Source: Nocardia altamirensis NBRC 108246 (lineage in GTDB: Bacteria > Actinomycetota > Actinomycetes > Mycobacteriales > Mycobacteriaceae). From it: a stretch of DNA of 64,000 nt. The DNA lies in contig NZ_BDAY01000034.1 in assembly GCF_001612685.1 (NCBI RefSeq), positions 1-64,000 on the forward strand. Reading direction: 5' to 3'. How positions within the stretch are numbered: position 1 is the first letter of the stretch; each line of letters opens with the position of its first letter. The notes beneath the pieces were generated by a model. The model was not told the DNA's origin. It made no database searches and worked only from the letters and a program-made list of their open reading frames with translations. The position numbers and the translations under genes are program-made. Of the stretch, positions 43,010-52,012 are shown piece after piece.

Positions 43010-45490
43010 TCAGAGCAGACCGGTGCGGCGCGCCAGGATCAGGGTTTCCGCACGGGACGTGGTGCCCAGCTTTGCGTATATCCCGCGCAGATGGGTCTTG
43101 ACGGTATTGATCGACACGCCAAGGCTTTCCGCGATCTGCTGAGCGGTCCGCCCGGACGGCAGCTGGTCGAGCACCGTGCGTTCGGTGGCGGTGAGGCGCG
43201 GTTGCGTGTCACCGCGCCGGACGGCGGGATGATGCCGGATCTCCTCGGCGTATCTGTTGTAGCGCCCGAAAGTCCCGCCGTTGACGTCGAGCAACTCGAT
43301 GATGCCTGCGATCTCGAGGAACGGCCGCACGATGTGGTCGGGCTCGGAGACACGCAAAGCCGACTCGACCGCAGCCTTGGCCGGCAAGGGATTTGCCAGC
43401 GCGGCATGCGCCGAGGCGGTGAGTAACAGAGCGGTGAGCGTGTGCACCGGGTGCACGGAATCGGCGTCGACGAGGACCGGTTCCACCAGGCCGAGAACAG
43501 TTTTCGGATGATCGGAGTGCGCGGCAACGGTGGCGCGGGCGAGCGTGCTGCCTGCCTGTTCGCCGAGTGCCTCATCGGCCTGATCGATCAGTGGTCGCAC
43601 GGTATGTGCGTCGTTGACCTCGAGCAGGGCGCGGACCACTTGAGGCAGCACCAGACCCGCGACAGCGGGTAGCGCGCGAGCATGCTGGAGCAGCCGGATC
43701 ATGCTCGCGCGCAACGACTCCGCGGCGGCGTACTTGTCCTCGGCGGATCCGAATGCCCGCAGCTGCGTGACGAGTCCGGCGCATCCCGGCTGCCGGATCG
43801 GTGCGGCAGGGCCGGTGTCGTTTCGGCCGATCAGGTAGCCGATGTAGGACGAAACAGACTGTGCCACAACAGTATCAGTCGAATCACCGAGATGATGAGC
43901 GTGCGCGATCCGGACGGCCCGGTCGGCCAGGTCGCGCGCCACCGAGATACCGCCGCGAACACCGGCGGCGACCGCGAGTCGAGCGGTAGACCGGACGACC
44001 AAACGGTGATTGCCGACGCACTTCGCCAGGGCGAGGCCACGCCGAAGTTGTTGCCTACCACCGTTGAGATCCCCGCGCGCCACCATCACCGCGGCCACCT
44101 CGATCGCCACGTAGGAGTCGATATCGGCCTGTCCGGTGACCGGAAGTGGTTCGGGCAGCCGGATTTCGGTGAGCCCCGTGCCGCTGGCGATAGCAGTGGC
44201 CGCGGTGGCGGCCAGCGTCAACGGCACGATCCAGCCTCTCGGCGCGATGGTTTCGGTGTTCGGCGTGCGTTCGCACACCAGGCCCAAGTGGGTCACCGCC
44301 GTGCTGACATCGTGCCGTTCGAGCGCGTCGATCGCCCGCAGCACCCACAGATACGGGTCGTCAGCCGGGAGTCCTGCGACACGCTCCAGCTGTTGGAACA
44401 AGCGCGCACCGGCACCGTCGAGCACGACGCGCATCGCCATCTCGCGCAGGAAACGCAACAGCTCGAACGGTGTGCCCGCCAGCACGTGCGGCAGCGCCGC
44501 CATTGGCATGTTCATCGCCGCATACCAATCGGCCGTGCGGCGGTGCACCTCGAGGTAGGTGGCACCGTAGCGGGCTTCGGCGCGCAGGTGGGTGCGCAAC
44601 ATCGGGTGGTAGCTGAACCAAAGCTCGCCGCCGTGTGCCGCGTGGGTGAGCGGGAAATTGACGCGGAGCAATCCGTCCAGAATCTGATGGGCGTCGAGGC
44701 CGGTGAGCTGTTCGGCGAGGGCCGCGGTGAAGGTCGCCGGAACGCTGGTGTCGACGACGAATCGCCGAACCTGCTCGGACAGGGTGTCCACGAATTCGGC
44801 GAGCAGAAAGTCGGCGACCGCGCGTGGTGTGCCTGCGAGCTCGGCCAGCGCGGTCTGACGATCGCGGCGGGTACGGAGCTGACACGCCGCGATCCGCACG
44901 AGCGCAGGCCAGCCGTGCGTCAGATCCATCACGGTGCCGAGTTCGGCGTCGGTGAGCGGGCAGTTGTGTTCCTCGCACAGCTGCTTCGCGCGAGCCTTGG
45001 TGAACGCCAGATCCATTGGCCCCAAGCATGATACGAGGCCAGGTAGCTCTACGGCGTGCCAGCGCAGCGGTGGTGCGAACCGGGCCGAGATCACCGCGGT
45101 GGTCGACGACGGCAGGTGCGCGAGCACGTATTCCAGGTAGGCAAGGGCGGGCGGGTCGGTGATCAGATGCGCGTTGTCGATGACGAGCACCGCCGGATGC
45201 TGGACCAGAGAACGCGGCAGCACCACCCGCAGAGCAGCGGCGCCGGCATTTCGCCTGGTCACCGTCAGCCATCTGACCTCTGTTTCGGGTCGCGACGGGC
45301 GCAGGTGGTTGCCGAGCCAATCGGCGATCAGCACGGTTTTCCCGCTGCCTGCCGGTGCCGAGATCAGCAATGCGTGCCCTTGCGCCGTGGCCATGGCGGC
45401 ATCGAGCCGGTCGTATAGTTCGGGCCGCGCGATAGGCGTGAATGCGAAAGTCGGTATCGCAGTCTTGGACAGTTTCGATCCAGTCGTCAT
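43010..45490 (-). CDS. LAL-type LuxR regulator (MalT-like, STAND ATPase)
   Basis: Large regulator of 826 residues: N-terminal Walker A SAPAGSGKT (about 44-52) and a Walker B in the AVLVIDNAHL region, a NACHT/STAND-like helical module, a TPR-like helical middle, and a C-terminal LuxR HTH (TATERTVLDQLPSGRTAQQ, then NTVKTHLRGIYAKLG). Such ATPase-LuxR proteins respond to small ligands or stress and activate genes. The likely target is unknown, though the alkyl-sulfatase/MFS side and the WhiB-SARP side both adjoin. Confidence 0.93.
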   Translation of the reverse strand: MTTGSKLSKTAIPTFAFTPIARPELYDRLDAAMATAQGHALLISAPAGSGKTVLIADWLGNHLRPSRPETEVRWLTVTRRNAGAAALRVVLPRSLVQHPAVLVIDNAHLITDPPALAYLEYVLAHLPSSTTAVISARFAPPLRWHAVELPGLVSCLGPMDLAFTKARAKQLCEEHNCPLTDAELGTVMDLTHGWPALVRIAACQLRTRRDRQTALAELAGTPRAVADFLLAEFVDTLSEQVRRFVVDTSVPATFTAALAEQLTGLDAHQILDGLLRVNFPLTHAAHGGELWFSYHPMLRTHLRAEARYGATYLEVHRRTADWYAAMNMPMAALPHVLAGTPFELLRFLREMAMRVVLDGAGARLFQQLERVAGLPADDPYLWVLRAIDALERHDVSTAVTHLGLVCERTPNTETIAPRGWIVPLTLAATAATAIASGTGLTEIRLPEPLPVTGQADIDSYVAIEVAAVMVARGDLNGGRQQLRRGLALAKCVGNHRLVVRSTARLAVAAGVRGGISVARDLADRAVRIAHAHHLGDSTDTVVAQSVSSYIGYLIGRNDTGPAAPIRQPGCAGLVTQLRAFGSAEDKYAAAESLRASMIRLLQHARALPAVAGLVLPQVVRALLEVNDAHTVRPLIDQADEALGEQAGSTLARATVAAHSDHPKTVLGLVEPVLVDADSVHPVHTLTALLLTASAHAALANPLPAKAAVESALRVSEPDHIVRPFLEIAGIIELLDVNGGTFGRYNRYAEEIRHHPAVRRGDTQPRLTATERTVLDQLPSGRTAQQIAESLGVSINTVKTHLRGIYAKLGTTSRAETLILARRTGLL

Positions 45491-45609
45491 AGGCTTCCCT
45501 AGATTCGTGCGATCGGCATGCGTTTGCCCGATCGACTCGCATAGTTTCCGGCACGACGCTTCCGGAATGCTTTCGAATGGAGCACGCTGTGTTTCCAGAT
45601 CAGTTCCAC

Positions 45610-45644
45610 GTTTCCGGCCATGGTCGAACAGCATGGCCGGAAAC
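45610..45644 (-). terminator. Hairpin after the small 45653 gene
   Basis: A 13-bp perfect stem, GTTTCCGGCCATG paired with CATGGCCGGAAAC, with a 9-nt loop, directly past the stop at 45653 on the minus strand. Confidence 0.7.
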
Positions 45645-45652
45645 CACGCCGA

Positions 45653-46012
45653 TTACTCCATGGGAAGCGGAACAAATGGACCGTAGTCCCGCACGTGGCC
45701 GTCCATCCATTCCCAGAGCGATCCGTCGTCGACGGCGACACCACGCTGTCTGCGCAGTCGCCAGCCCGCGTCGGTCTTCTGCCAGATATCACCGTCTCGA
45801 TCCCGATACAGTCCGGGAAGGCGGGGTTCCTGCGTCGCTGCCGTAGCCAGCGAATCGACCTGCGACATGCAGTTCGTGCGGTATTCGGTGAGGACGGCGG
45901 CCAGCGGTCCCGATCCGAGCAGCGCCACAAGGATCGATGCACTACAGGTGGTCGCCCTCGGGTGCACAGCGGGGATCGTCGGTCCGGATGCGATGGTCGA
46001 CGGTATGGACAT
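45653..46012 (-). CDS. Small probably exported protein
   Basis: A 119-residue protein starting at ATG 46012; an upstream ATG at 46096 is possible. A hydrophobic stretch with ASILVALLGSGPLAAVL may be a signal or anchor helix. The C-terminal part GLYRDRDGDIWQKTDAGWRLRRQRG is Trp-rich and ends FVPLPME; such DRDGDxW segments occur in mycobacterial hypotheticals. It diverges from the WhiB gene, sharing the 252-bp region with the 11-bp repeat array. Confidence 0.6.
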   Translation of the reverse strand: MSIPSTIASGPTIPAVHPRATTCSASILVALLGSGPLAAVLTEYRTNCMSQVDSLATAATQEPRLPGLYRDRDGDIWQKTDAGWRLRRQRGVAVDDGSLWEWMDGHVRDYGPFVPLPME

Positions 46013-46067
46013 CGGATGCGCTCCTGCGAGTCGAAGAAATATGTTCCGACGATTATCCGCCGACAAA

Positions 46068-46107
46068 CTTCCATTTATCTTCCACATATCTTCCATTCGA
46101 CTTCCGA
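46068..46107. promoter_or_regulatory. Four tandem CTTCCA repeats at 11-bp spacing (SARP-type site)
   Basis: CTTCCA occurs at 46068, 46079, 46090 and, with a last G, at 46101, at exact 11-bp intervals. SARP regulators bind heptamer direct repeats with this period close to a -10 box. A candidate TACCTT -10 lies at 46118-46123, about 10 bp after the last repeat. The array is between a small exported-protein gene and the whiB-like gene, about 650 bp from a SARP gene. Confidence 0.6.
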
Positions 46108-46263
46108 TTCAATTCGATACCTTTTCGTAATTCTCGAAGGTTGCGCAACGGGCGGGTCACGCGAATACAGTAGCGGCATTCCTGATGCTCGAATCCGGAG
46201 AATGTGTTTCGGCGTTCATCCGCCGGTGCCTGCCTGCCGGTAAATCGAATAGGAGGTGGTCGT

Positions 46264-46599
46264 GTGAACTGGCGACATCGGGCCGCGTGCCGGGGTGCCG
46301 CGCCGGGGGTCTTTCACCCCGCGGTGCCACCGAAAGGCGACCCGAGGCAGGCGTTGGCGTTCTGCCGTCGCTGTCCCGTTGTCACCAACTGCGCCGCGCA
46401 CGCGCTACAGATAGCCCAGCAGCGTGGGATAGTCGCCGGCGTGTGGCTCGATGGCGACCGGGAAGGGGCCGCGGTATTGCGAAACATCGCGGCCGGACAC
46501 GCTCATCCGCGACGTTGCGTGAAGTGCTGGCGGACCATCCACTCCGCCAGGCCCGACCGCACCTGCGCGCTGTGCGGATTTGCCGAGATCCCGGTCTGA
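46264..46599 (+). CDS. WhiB family regulator with added C-terminal CxxC pairs
   Basis: An 111-residue protein. The WhiB [4Fe-4S] cluster cysteines are at positions 9, 34, 37 and 43 (C-x24-C-x2-C-x5-C), followed by a GIVAGVWLDG turn (the usual GVWGG). Beyond it are two more pairs, CVKC (85-88) and CALC (101-104), like a zinc ribbon; WhiB proteins normally end in a basic tail. The GTG at 46264 is set by the near-perfect AGGAGG 7 nt upstream. Its partner sigma factor is unknown. Confidence 0.85.
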   Translation: MNWRHRAACRGAAPGVFHPAVPPKGDPRQALAFCRRCPVVTNCAAHALQIAQQRGIVAGVWLDGDREGAAVLRNIAAGHAHPRRCVKCWRTIHSARPDRTCALCGFAEIPV

Positions 46600-46678
46600 A
46601 TGAGTGGATGACGTTGTCCGCCAATAAGTTTGCTGGACATGTTCACGATCGGTCCGGTTTGTAGATTCGGATACTTAA

Positions 46679-46691
46679 CGGTAATTTACCG
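46679..46691. promoter_or_regulatory. Palindrome upstream of the SARP gene
   Basis: CGGTAATTTACCG, arms CGGTAA and TTACCG around one base, about 60 bp before the SARP start in an AT-rich stretch. Possible operator; the binder is unknown. Confidence 0.3.
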
Positions 46692-46750
46692 GTCGTTCTT
46701 CACGCTAAATGATGGTGTTGATTTCCCGACGGTCGGAGGGACGTCGTGTT

Positions 46751-49700
46751 ATGACGGAGCCACAGGTTCAGGTGTTCGGTCCGCTGCAGGTTTCGCTCGG
46801 CGGTCGGACCGCCCGCATCGGTGCCGGTCGGCAACGAGCGGTGCTCGGGCGATTGGTACTGGCCGGTGGACAGGTTATCGGCAGTGATCGCCTGGTCGAG
46901 GACGTCTGGGAGGGTGGCCCGCCGTCACACGCACCTGCCGTGCTGCAGGTGCAGATCCACAATTTACGGCGCGTGCTCGAACCTTCTCGAAGACCGAGAA
47001 CCGCGGCGCGAATTCTGGTGTCCGAAGGCGGCGGATACGCGCTGCGATTGGCCGTCGGAAGTGTGGACGCGTGGCGGTTCGAGGCACAGATGCGACAGTT
47101 TGAACAGCGGATGCATGATCCAGTCGATCGGCCAGGGGCGCTGGAACGCTATCGTCTGCTCGACGAGGCGCTGAATTGTTGGCACGGCGCCGCATTCGAA
47201 TCCTTTTCCGGCGCTTCGTGGGCGACTGCCGAGGTTTCCCGGCTGACCGATATGCGGGTCACCGCGACCGAGATGCGCGCCGAAGCGGCACTGGAACTAG
47301 GCAGGCTCGGTGAGGTCGTTGCCGTGCTACGGCAGCAGGTCGAAGAACACCCTGGGCGTGAAGAAAGTGTTCGATTGCTGGCCGCGGCACAATATCGACT
47401 CGGACAACAGGTAGAGGCGCTGGCGACCGTGCGCCGGGCCCGCGAGTTCTTGCGCTCGGACTTCGGCATCGATCCGGGACCGAGGCTGGCCGACCTCGAA
47501 TCGGCGATCCTGAAACAGAACGTCGAGCCCGATCACGTCGGCGATCGCACGACCACACCGCTCGGGATATCGGCGCCACCGGCCCACCGCGACGAACCAC
47601 GCCAGCGCACCCTGCCGATGAGTTCGGTCGAATCACTGGCCGAGCCGACGTTCTACCCACAGCAGCGATCCGCCCTCTACGCCACTGCGGCGGAAGCCTG
47701 TCATTCCGGGCTGAGGCTGACCTGGCTGGTCGGGGCGGCAGGCGCGGGCAAAACGACATTCACCACGTCGGTGGCCGCCAACCTCAGCGCCGACGGGTGG
47801 ACCACTGCCATCGGCCGTTGTCCCGAGGTCGACGGTGCGCCGCCCGCGTGGGCGTGGACCGAGATTCTCGCCGAACTCGGCGGTGCGCCGCCCTTCACCG
47901 AGGCAGCCTCCGGCCACGTCGATCCGTTCACGATCGTGCGGGCGGTGACAGGGCGATGCCGGGAGCTCGTGGTGAGCAGCCCTGTCGTCATCGTTCTGGA
48001 GGATGCGCACCGGGCGGACGACGCGACGCTACAAGTGCTGCGGCAGTTGGCGAACTGGCTGCAGCACGAACCGGTTCTCGTCATCGTGACGGTGCGCGAC
48101 CACGAGCTGTCACCCGCCCTGCGTGCGGCGGAAGCCGCGCTGGCCGATCGGATGACCGAACGGATCGAATTGGCGGGCCTCGACCTGGCGGGCACCCGCA
48201 AAGTCGCCCAGGATGCCGGTCTCGCAACGATCGACCGTGAGGCGCTACAGACTTTGCACGAACGGACCGGTGGCAACCCCTTCTTCGTTCGGGAGCTGTC
48301 GAAACGGATAGCGGCGCGGGGGGATTCACGCGGGCTGCCGGAGAATATTCGCGCGGTGCTGATCGACCGGATCGAGCAGATGCCGGAGGGCATGCTGACC
48401 GTGCTGCAGTACATCGCGGTGTGGGGCAGGGAGATCGATTTCGATACGCTGGTCGGGCTTTCCGGCGTCGCCGAGGAGACGCTTGTCGATCTCATCGACT
48501 CTGCCACCGCGGCCGGGTTGGCCGGATTCGACCATCGGGAACGGATAGCCCTCGACCAGGCGCTGGTTCAGGACACCGTGTACAACAGCATTTCGCCGCT
48601 GCGATGCGGCCGAATGCACTGGAGTGCAATGGAATTCCTGGAGGCGCGGATCGACGAGCGATCCGCCGATCTCCGGGACGCGGAGCTACTGGCACATCAC
48701 GCCGCCCGCGGGGCCACCAGGACCACGGCCGCCCATGCGCTGCATCACGTTGTCGGGGTGGCCCGCAGATATGAACGAGTCGGCATCCGCACGGGTGCGG
48801 TCGGTCTATGGCGGGCCGCCGTCGAATTGCATGACCTCGCAGGGCATTCGGCGCGCACCGCAGACCAGGACGACCGGCTGGCGTTGTTCGAGACCCTCCG
48901 CGTGTTCGCGGACGCGTTGGCGTATGACGGCCAGACCGCGCATGCCCGGGTCGTTCGCAAGAGAGCCCTCGAGCTGGCCGAAGAGCTGGATGACGAATCG
49001 CTGATAGCGCGGGCGCTCACCTGCCGGATGGCGCCGACCATCCGGGTCGCACAGGATTGGTGCGCGACCGATACCCACCTGATTCATGCACTGGAAGCCA
49101 CACTGGCGCGGACCGATTCGGTGGCGGAGCGGGCTTCGCTGCTCGTCACCCTCGTCATCGAGACGACGGACGTGATCCCGCTGATGCATGAGCGCGCGGA
49201 GGAAGCACTGGACCTGGCGCGCCGCACCGGCGATCCCGAGTTGATCTGCGCCGCACTGAATGCCGTCGCGCTCACGATCGATGGCCCTGCCAGCGCATCG
49301 AGTTTGCGGCCGATCGCCGACGAACTGCTCGGTGTCGCTCGTGCCGCCGGGCGATGCGACTACCAGGCGCTGGCGCACTATCTGCGTTTCCTGGCGGCCT
49401 GCCGGGACATCGATGTGCGCGCGGCGAGCAGGCATGCGGCGGACGCGATCGACTGTGCCCCTTACGCCCGCGCAAGCCCACTGCCCGATATCCTGCTGTC
49501 CTTTGCCGCAGTGGTCGAGGTGCTGCGCGGCGACCTGACCGAGGCCGAGCGCAAGTATCAGCGGTTCGTTGCCAGGATGGCCGAGGCCGATGTCGCGAAC
49601 ATGGACGCGATCCGGCTCGTCGGCGCGCTCACCGTGAGTTGGGCTCGCGGTGACATCTCCGGCCTGCTGGACCGGTTGACGCCGCTGTACGCCGCCGATC

Positions 49701-50134
49701 CCGATCGAGTCGCGCAACTGTATGTCGTCGGCCTGCTGCACGGCGGTGACGAAGCGCGGGCCAGAACGCTGTTCCATGAACACGCCCTGGTTCGACGCGA
49801 CTTTCATTGGCCACTGATGTGCGCGTTCCGCGCCACCGCCGCCGTCGCACTCGGCGAGGTCCAAGCATGCCGTGAACTGTTCGAAGCCCTACTCCCCTAC
49901 TCCGGCACACTGATCGGATTCGATACCGGCGCAGCCTTCTTCGGCCCTTTCGACGCACTGCTCGCCGACCTCGCCGACCGCACCGGCGACGCCGACACCG
50001 CAAAAACCCTGCGCGCTCGCGCAGACACCGTGCTGCGCCGAATCCAGGCCGTGCTCGACTCCCTCGCTCCGCGCCCCACTCCACTTCCTCGCCTCACCGG
50101 CGACGAACCTTCCCCGCAACTCGCGACTCGCTGA
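46751..50134 (+). CDS. SARP-family transcriptional regulator, AfsR-like
   Basis: A 1127-residue regulator. Order: OmpR-like winged helix (about 1-95, GRQRAVLGRLVLAGGQVIGSDRLVEDVWEG), BTAD domain (about 96-260), a NB-ARC/AAA-like ATPase with Walker A GAAGAGKTT (about 328) and Walker B VIVLEDAHRADD, and a long helical TPR-like C-terminus. The start is set by GGAGGG upstream of ATG 46751. Similar proteins activate secondary metabolism or stress genes. The array at 46068-46107 is a natural candidate for its DNA site. No biosynthetic cluster is in the window. Confidence 0.92.
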   Translation: MTEPQVQVFGPLQVSLGGRTARIGAGRQRAVLGRLVLAGGQVIGSDRLVEDVWEGGPPSHAPAVLQVQIHNLRRVLEPSRRPRTAARILVSEGGGYALRLAVGSVDAWRFEAQMRQFEQRMHDPVDRPGALERYRLLDEALNCWHGAAFESFSGASWATAEVSRLTDMRVTATEMRAEAALELGRLGEVVAVLRQQVEEHPGREESVRLLAAAQYRLGQQVEALATVRRAREFLRSDFGIDPGPRLADLESAILKQNVEPDHVGDRTTTPLGISAPPAHRDEPRQRTLPMSSVESLAEPTFYPQQRSALYATAAEACHSGLRLTWLVGAAGAGKTTFTTSVAANLSADGWTTAIGRCPEVDGAPPAWAWTEILAELGGAPPFTEAASGHVDPFTIVRAVTGRCRELVVSSPVVIVLEDAHRADDATLQVLRQLANWLQHEPVLVIVTVRDHELSPALRAAEAALADRMTERIELAGLDLAGTRKVAQDAGLATIDREALQTLHERTGGNPFFVRELSKRIAARGDSRGLPENIRAVLIDRIEQMPEGMLTVLQYIAVWGREIDFDTLVGLSGVAEETLVDLIDSATAAGLAGFDHRERIALDQALVQDTVYNSISPLRCGRMHWSAMEFLEARIDERSADLRDAELLAHHAARGATRTTAAHALHHVVGVARRYERVGIRTGAVGLWRAAVELHDLAGHSARTADQDDRLALFETLRVFADALAYDGQTAHARVVRKRALELAEELDDESLIARALTCRMAPTIRVAQDWCATDTHLIHALEATLARTDSVAERASLLVTLVIETTDVIPLMHERAEEALDLARRTGDPELICAALNAVALTIDGPASASSLRPIADELLGVARAAGRCDYQALAHYLRFLAACRDIDVRAASRHAADAIDCAPYARASPLPDILLSFAAVVEVLRGDLTEAERKYQRFVARMAEADVANMDAIRLVGALTVSWARGDISGLLDRLTPLYAADPDRVAQLYVVGLLHGGDEARARTLFHEHALVRRDFHWPLMCAFRATAAVALGEVQACRELFEALLPYSGTLIGFDTGAAFFGPFDALLADLADRTGDADTAKTLRARADTVLRRIQAVLDSLAPRPTPLPRLTGDEPSPQLATR

Positions 50135-50142
50135 CACTCCGA

Positions 50143-50169
50143 ATGAGCGGACCGTTGGTGGTCGCTCAT
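50143..50169. terminator. Hairpin between SARP and TetR genes
   Basis: ATGAGCGGACC pairs with GGTCGCTCAT with one bulged G and a short loop, at the convergent junction. It covers the last codons of the TetR gene. Confidence 0.4.
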
Positions 50170-50834
50170 CCCGATCTCGGTTCGAGCAACTGCTCGATCA
50201 ACGTGTCGGCCAGCCATGCGTCGTACATTTCCCCGGACCACCCCAGCTGCCCGACGAGCATGCTGTAGATGGTCGGGTGATTCAGGGTGTACAGCAGATC
50301 GGTGGCCGATTCCTCGGTAAGTCCTTGGCGTAGGCGGCCTTTGCGCTGTAGCGCACCGATCGTCTGCCGCTGGTTGTCGCGGAACTCACGCTGCATCGTC
50401 GTCCAGAGCGCGTCGATCTCCGCATCCGATGCGGCGGCGGCCCTGATGACTTCGATGAGCGGCGCGATCCTGGCTTTGACCTGTCGCGAATTGGCGGCTT
50501 GTAGCCGCAGGTGCTCGTGCGCGTCCGGCGTGGCGAGCATCGCGCGGAACCACTCCTGATCGACGACAGGTCGTAGATCAGGTCCGCCCTTCACTGCGCG
50601 ATCCCATGCGGCGAGCAGCAATGCTCTCTTGTTTCCGTAGACCAGCTTGACCGTCGGCACCGCGACACCGGCCGCTGTCGCGATGTCGGCCAAGGTCGTT
50701 CGGACGTAGCCCTGGGAAATAAACAGGCTGTGCGCCGCCGCGGCGATCTCCGCGCGGGTTGCCGCCGCCTGCTCCGCGCGCTTCGGGGAGCGGTACGGGC
50801 GTGACCCCTTGACATCCTCGTCCACGGTCGTCAC
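50166..50834 (-). CDS. TetR family transcriptional regulator
   Basis: A 222-residue repressor with HTH at about 15-65 (TRAEIAAAAHSLFISQGYVRTTL, then ADIATAAGVAVPTVKLVYG) and a helical ligand domain. The GTG start at 50834 leaves a normal N-terminal arm; upstream in-frame ATGs exist in the promoter region of the divergent flavoprotein gene. It is divergent from the flavoprotein gene by 37 bp, so it very likely controls it. Confidence 0.92.
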   Translation of the reverse strand: MTTVDEDVKGSRPYRSPKRAEQAAATRAEIAAAAHSLFISQGYVRTTLADIATAAGVAVPTVKLVYGNKRALLLAAWDRAVKGGPDLRPVVDQEWFRAMLATPDAHEHLRLQAANSRQVKARIAPLIEVIRAAAASDAEIDALWTTMQREFRDNQRQTIGALQRKGRLRQGLTEESATDLLYTLNHPTIYSMLVGQLGWSGEMYDAWLADTLIEQLLEPRSG

Positions 50835-50842
50835 CCTACTAT

Positions 50843-50855
50843 GATATTCACTATC
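50843..50855. promoter_or_regulatory. Possible TetR operator
   Basis: GATATTCACTATC has 4-bp inverted arms (GATA/TATC) with a 5-bp centre, within the 37-bp gap between the TetR and flavoprotein genes. The short arms make it only a candidate. Confidence 0.4.
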
Positions 50856-50871
50856 TACAGGGGATAGCCAA

Positions 50872-52005
50872 ATGGAGACGATGACATCACCGCATCTGGC
50901 CAGCACGTCTATCCGGGTCGCAGAGATCGCTCGCGCACTCGCCGACCAACCCATCGACCGAGACGAACTACCGGCCGAGGTGGTCGCGGAACTGCGCGCG
51001 ACAGGGCTCTACCGGCTCTGCCTGCCCGCGGAACTCGGCGGACACTCGCTGCCGTTGCCCGAGACCGTGTCCATCATCGAGCGACTCTCCTATGCCGACG
51101 GATCGACCGGATGGTGCACCGTCGTCGCGAACGTGAGCGCATCGTTGCTGGCGGGCGTCGCGGAATCCGAGGCTCGACTGATCGCCGCCGATCCGGAAAG
51201 TCTTTTGATAGCAGGCGGTTTCCCACCGATCGGTCAGGCCGAACAGGTCGGTGACTCGTATCGGCTGAGCGGGCGGTGGCCGTTCGCGAGCGGGTGCCTG
51301 ACCGCAGACTGGTTTCTCGGCGGCGTCATGGTCGCCCCGGTCGACGGTGGCGCACCGGCCCCGCGCGTGGCCTTCTTCCCGGCAAGCGAGGCAAGGATCA
51401 TTCGCAACTGGGACGTAATCGGCTTGCGCGCGACCGGAAGTCACGATGTGGCCGCCGAACAGATCACCGTGCCGATGCGCCGAACAACGACCCTCTTCGG
51501 CGGACCGCGCTGGTCCAACGACCCGATCGCGGCCATCCCCTTCTTTGCGCTGAGCCCGCTGCTCGCCGCCGTGCCACTCGGGATCGCCCAGCGCGCCGTC
51601 GACGAGCTCGGCCAGCTGGCCACCACCAGAGTCCCACTCGGACAACGACAGTCGATCGCGCACGACCCGGCCTTCCAGGACCAGCTCGGCACCGTCCTCG
51701 CGCGCCTCGGCGCACTCCGCGCCTACCTACTCGACAGCGCAGACACGCTCTGGCACAGCGCGCTCACCGGCGCCGTGACACCCCCGATCCAGGCCAGCAC
51801 GTCGATGGTCGCCGCCGAAGCGATCGAAACCGCGCTCGCCGCAGTGCATTTCGCCCACCGCGCGGGCGGAACCACGTCGATCCGAAACCCCAGCGTGCTG
51901 ACCCGATGCCTCAACGACGTCCTCGCGGCGAGCAGGCACGCGGTCTTCCGGCCGACCGCCCGCCGAAATGCCGCACGCGCACTGCTCGGACTCCCCCTCG
52001 ACTAA
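50872..52005 (+). CDS. Acyl-CoA dehydrogenase-like flavoprotein
   Basis: A 377-residue protein of the acyl-CoA dehydrogenase fold: N-terminal helical domain (ELRATGLYRLCLPAELGGHS), middle beta domain (YRLSGRWPFASGCLTADWF) and C-terminal four-helix bundle (TSIRNPSVLTRCLNDVLAASRH). That pattern is closer to the flavin monooxygenases of group D (HsaA/HpaB-like, PF08028) than to true fatty-acid dehydrogenases, as no clear catalytic Glu is apparent. It would need reduced flavin from a separate reductase. Controlled by the divergent TetR. Confidence 0.88.
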   Translation: METMTSPHLASTSIRVAEIARALADQPIDRDELPAEVVAELRATGLYRLCLPAELGGHSLPLPETVSIIERLSYADGSTGWCTVVANVSASLLAGVAESEARLIAADPESLLIAGGFPPIGQAEQVGDSYRLSGRWPFASGCLTADWFLGGVMVAPVDGGAPAPRVAFFPASEARIIRNWDVIGLRATGSHDVAAEQITVPMRRTTTLFGGPRWSNDPIAAIPFFALSPLLAAVPLGIAQRAVDELGQLATTRVPLGQRQSIAHDPAFQDQLGTVLARLGALRAYLLDSADTLWHSALTGAVTPPIQASTSMVAAEAIETALAAVHFAHRAGGTTSIRNPSVLTRCLNDVLAASRHAVFRPTARRNAARALLGLPLD

Positions 52006-52012
52006 CTCCGGG

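Noticed and set aside
46264..50134. A secondary-metabolite cluster around the SARP
   Set aside because: No polyketide synthase, NRPS or tailoring enzymes are near; the flavoprotein at 50872 has its own TetR control.
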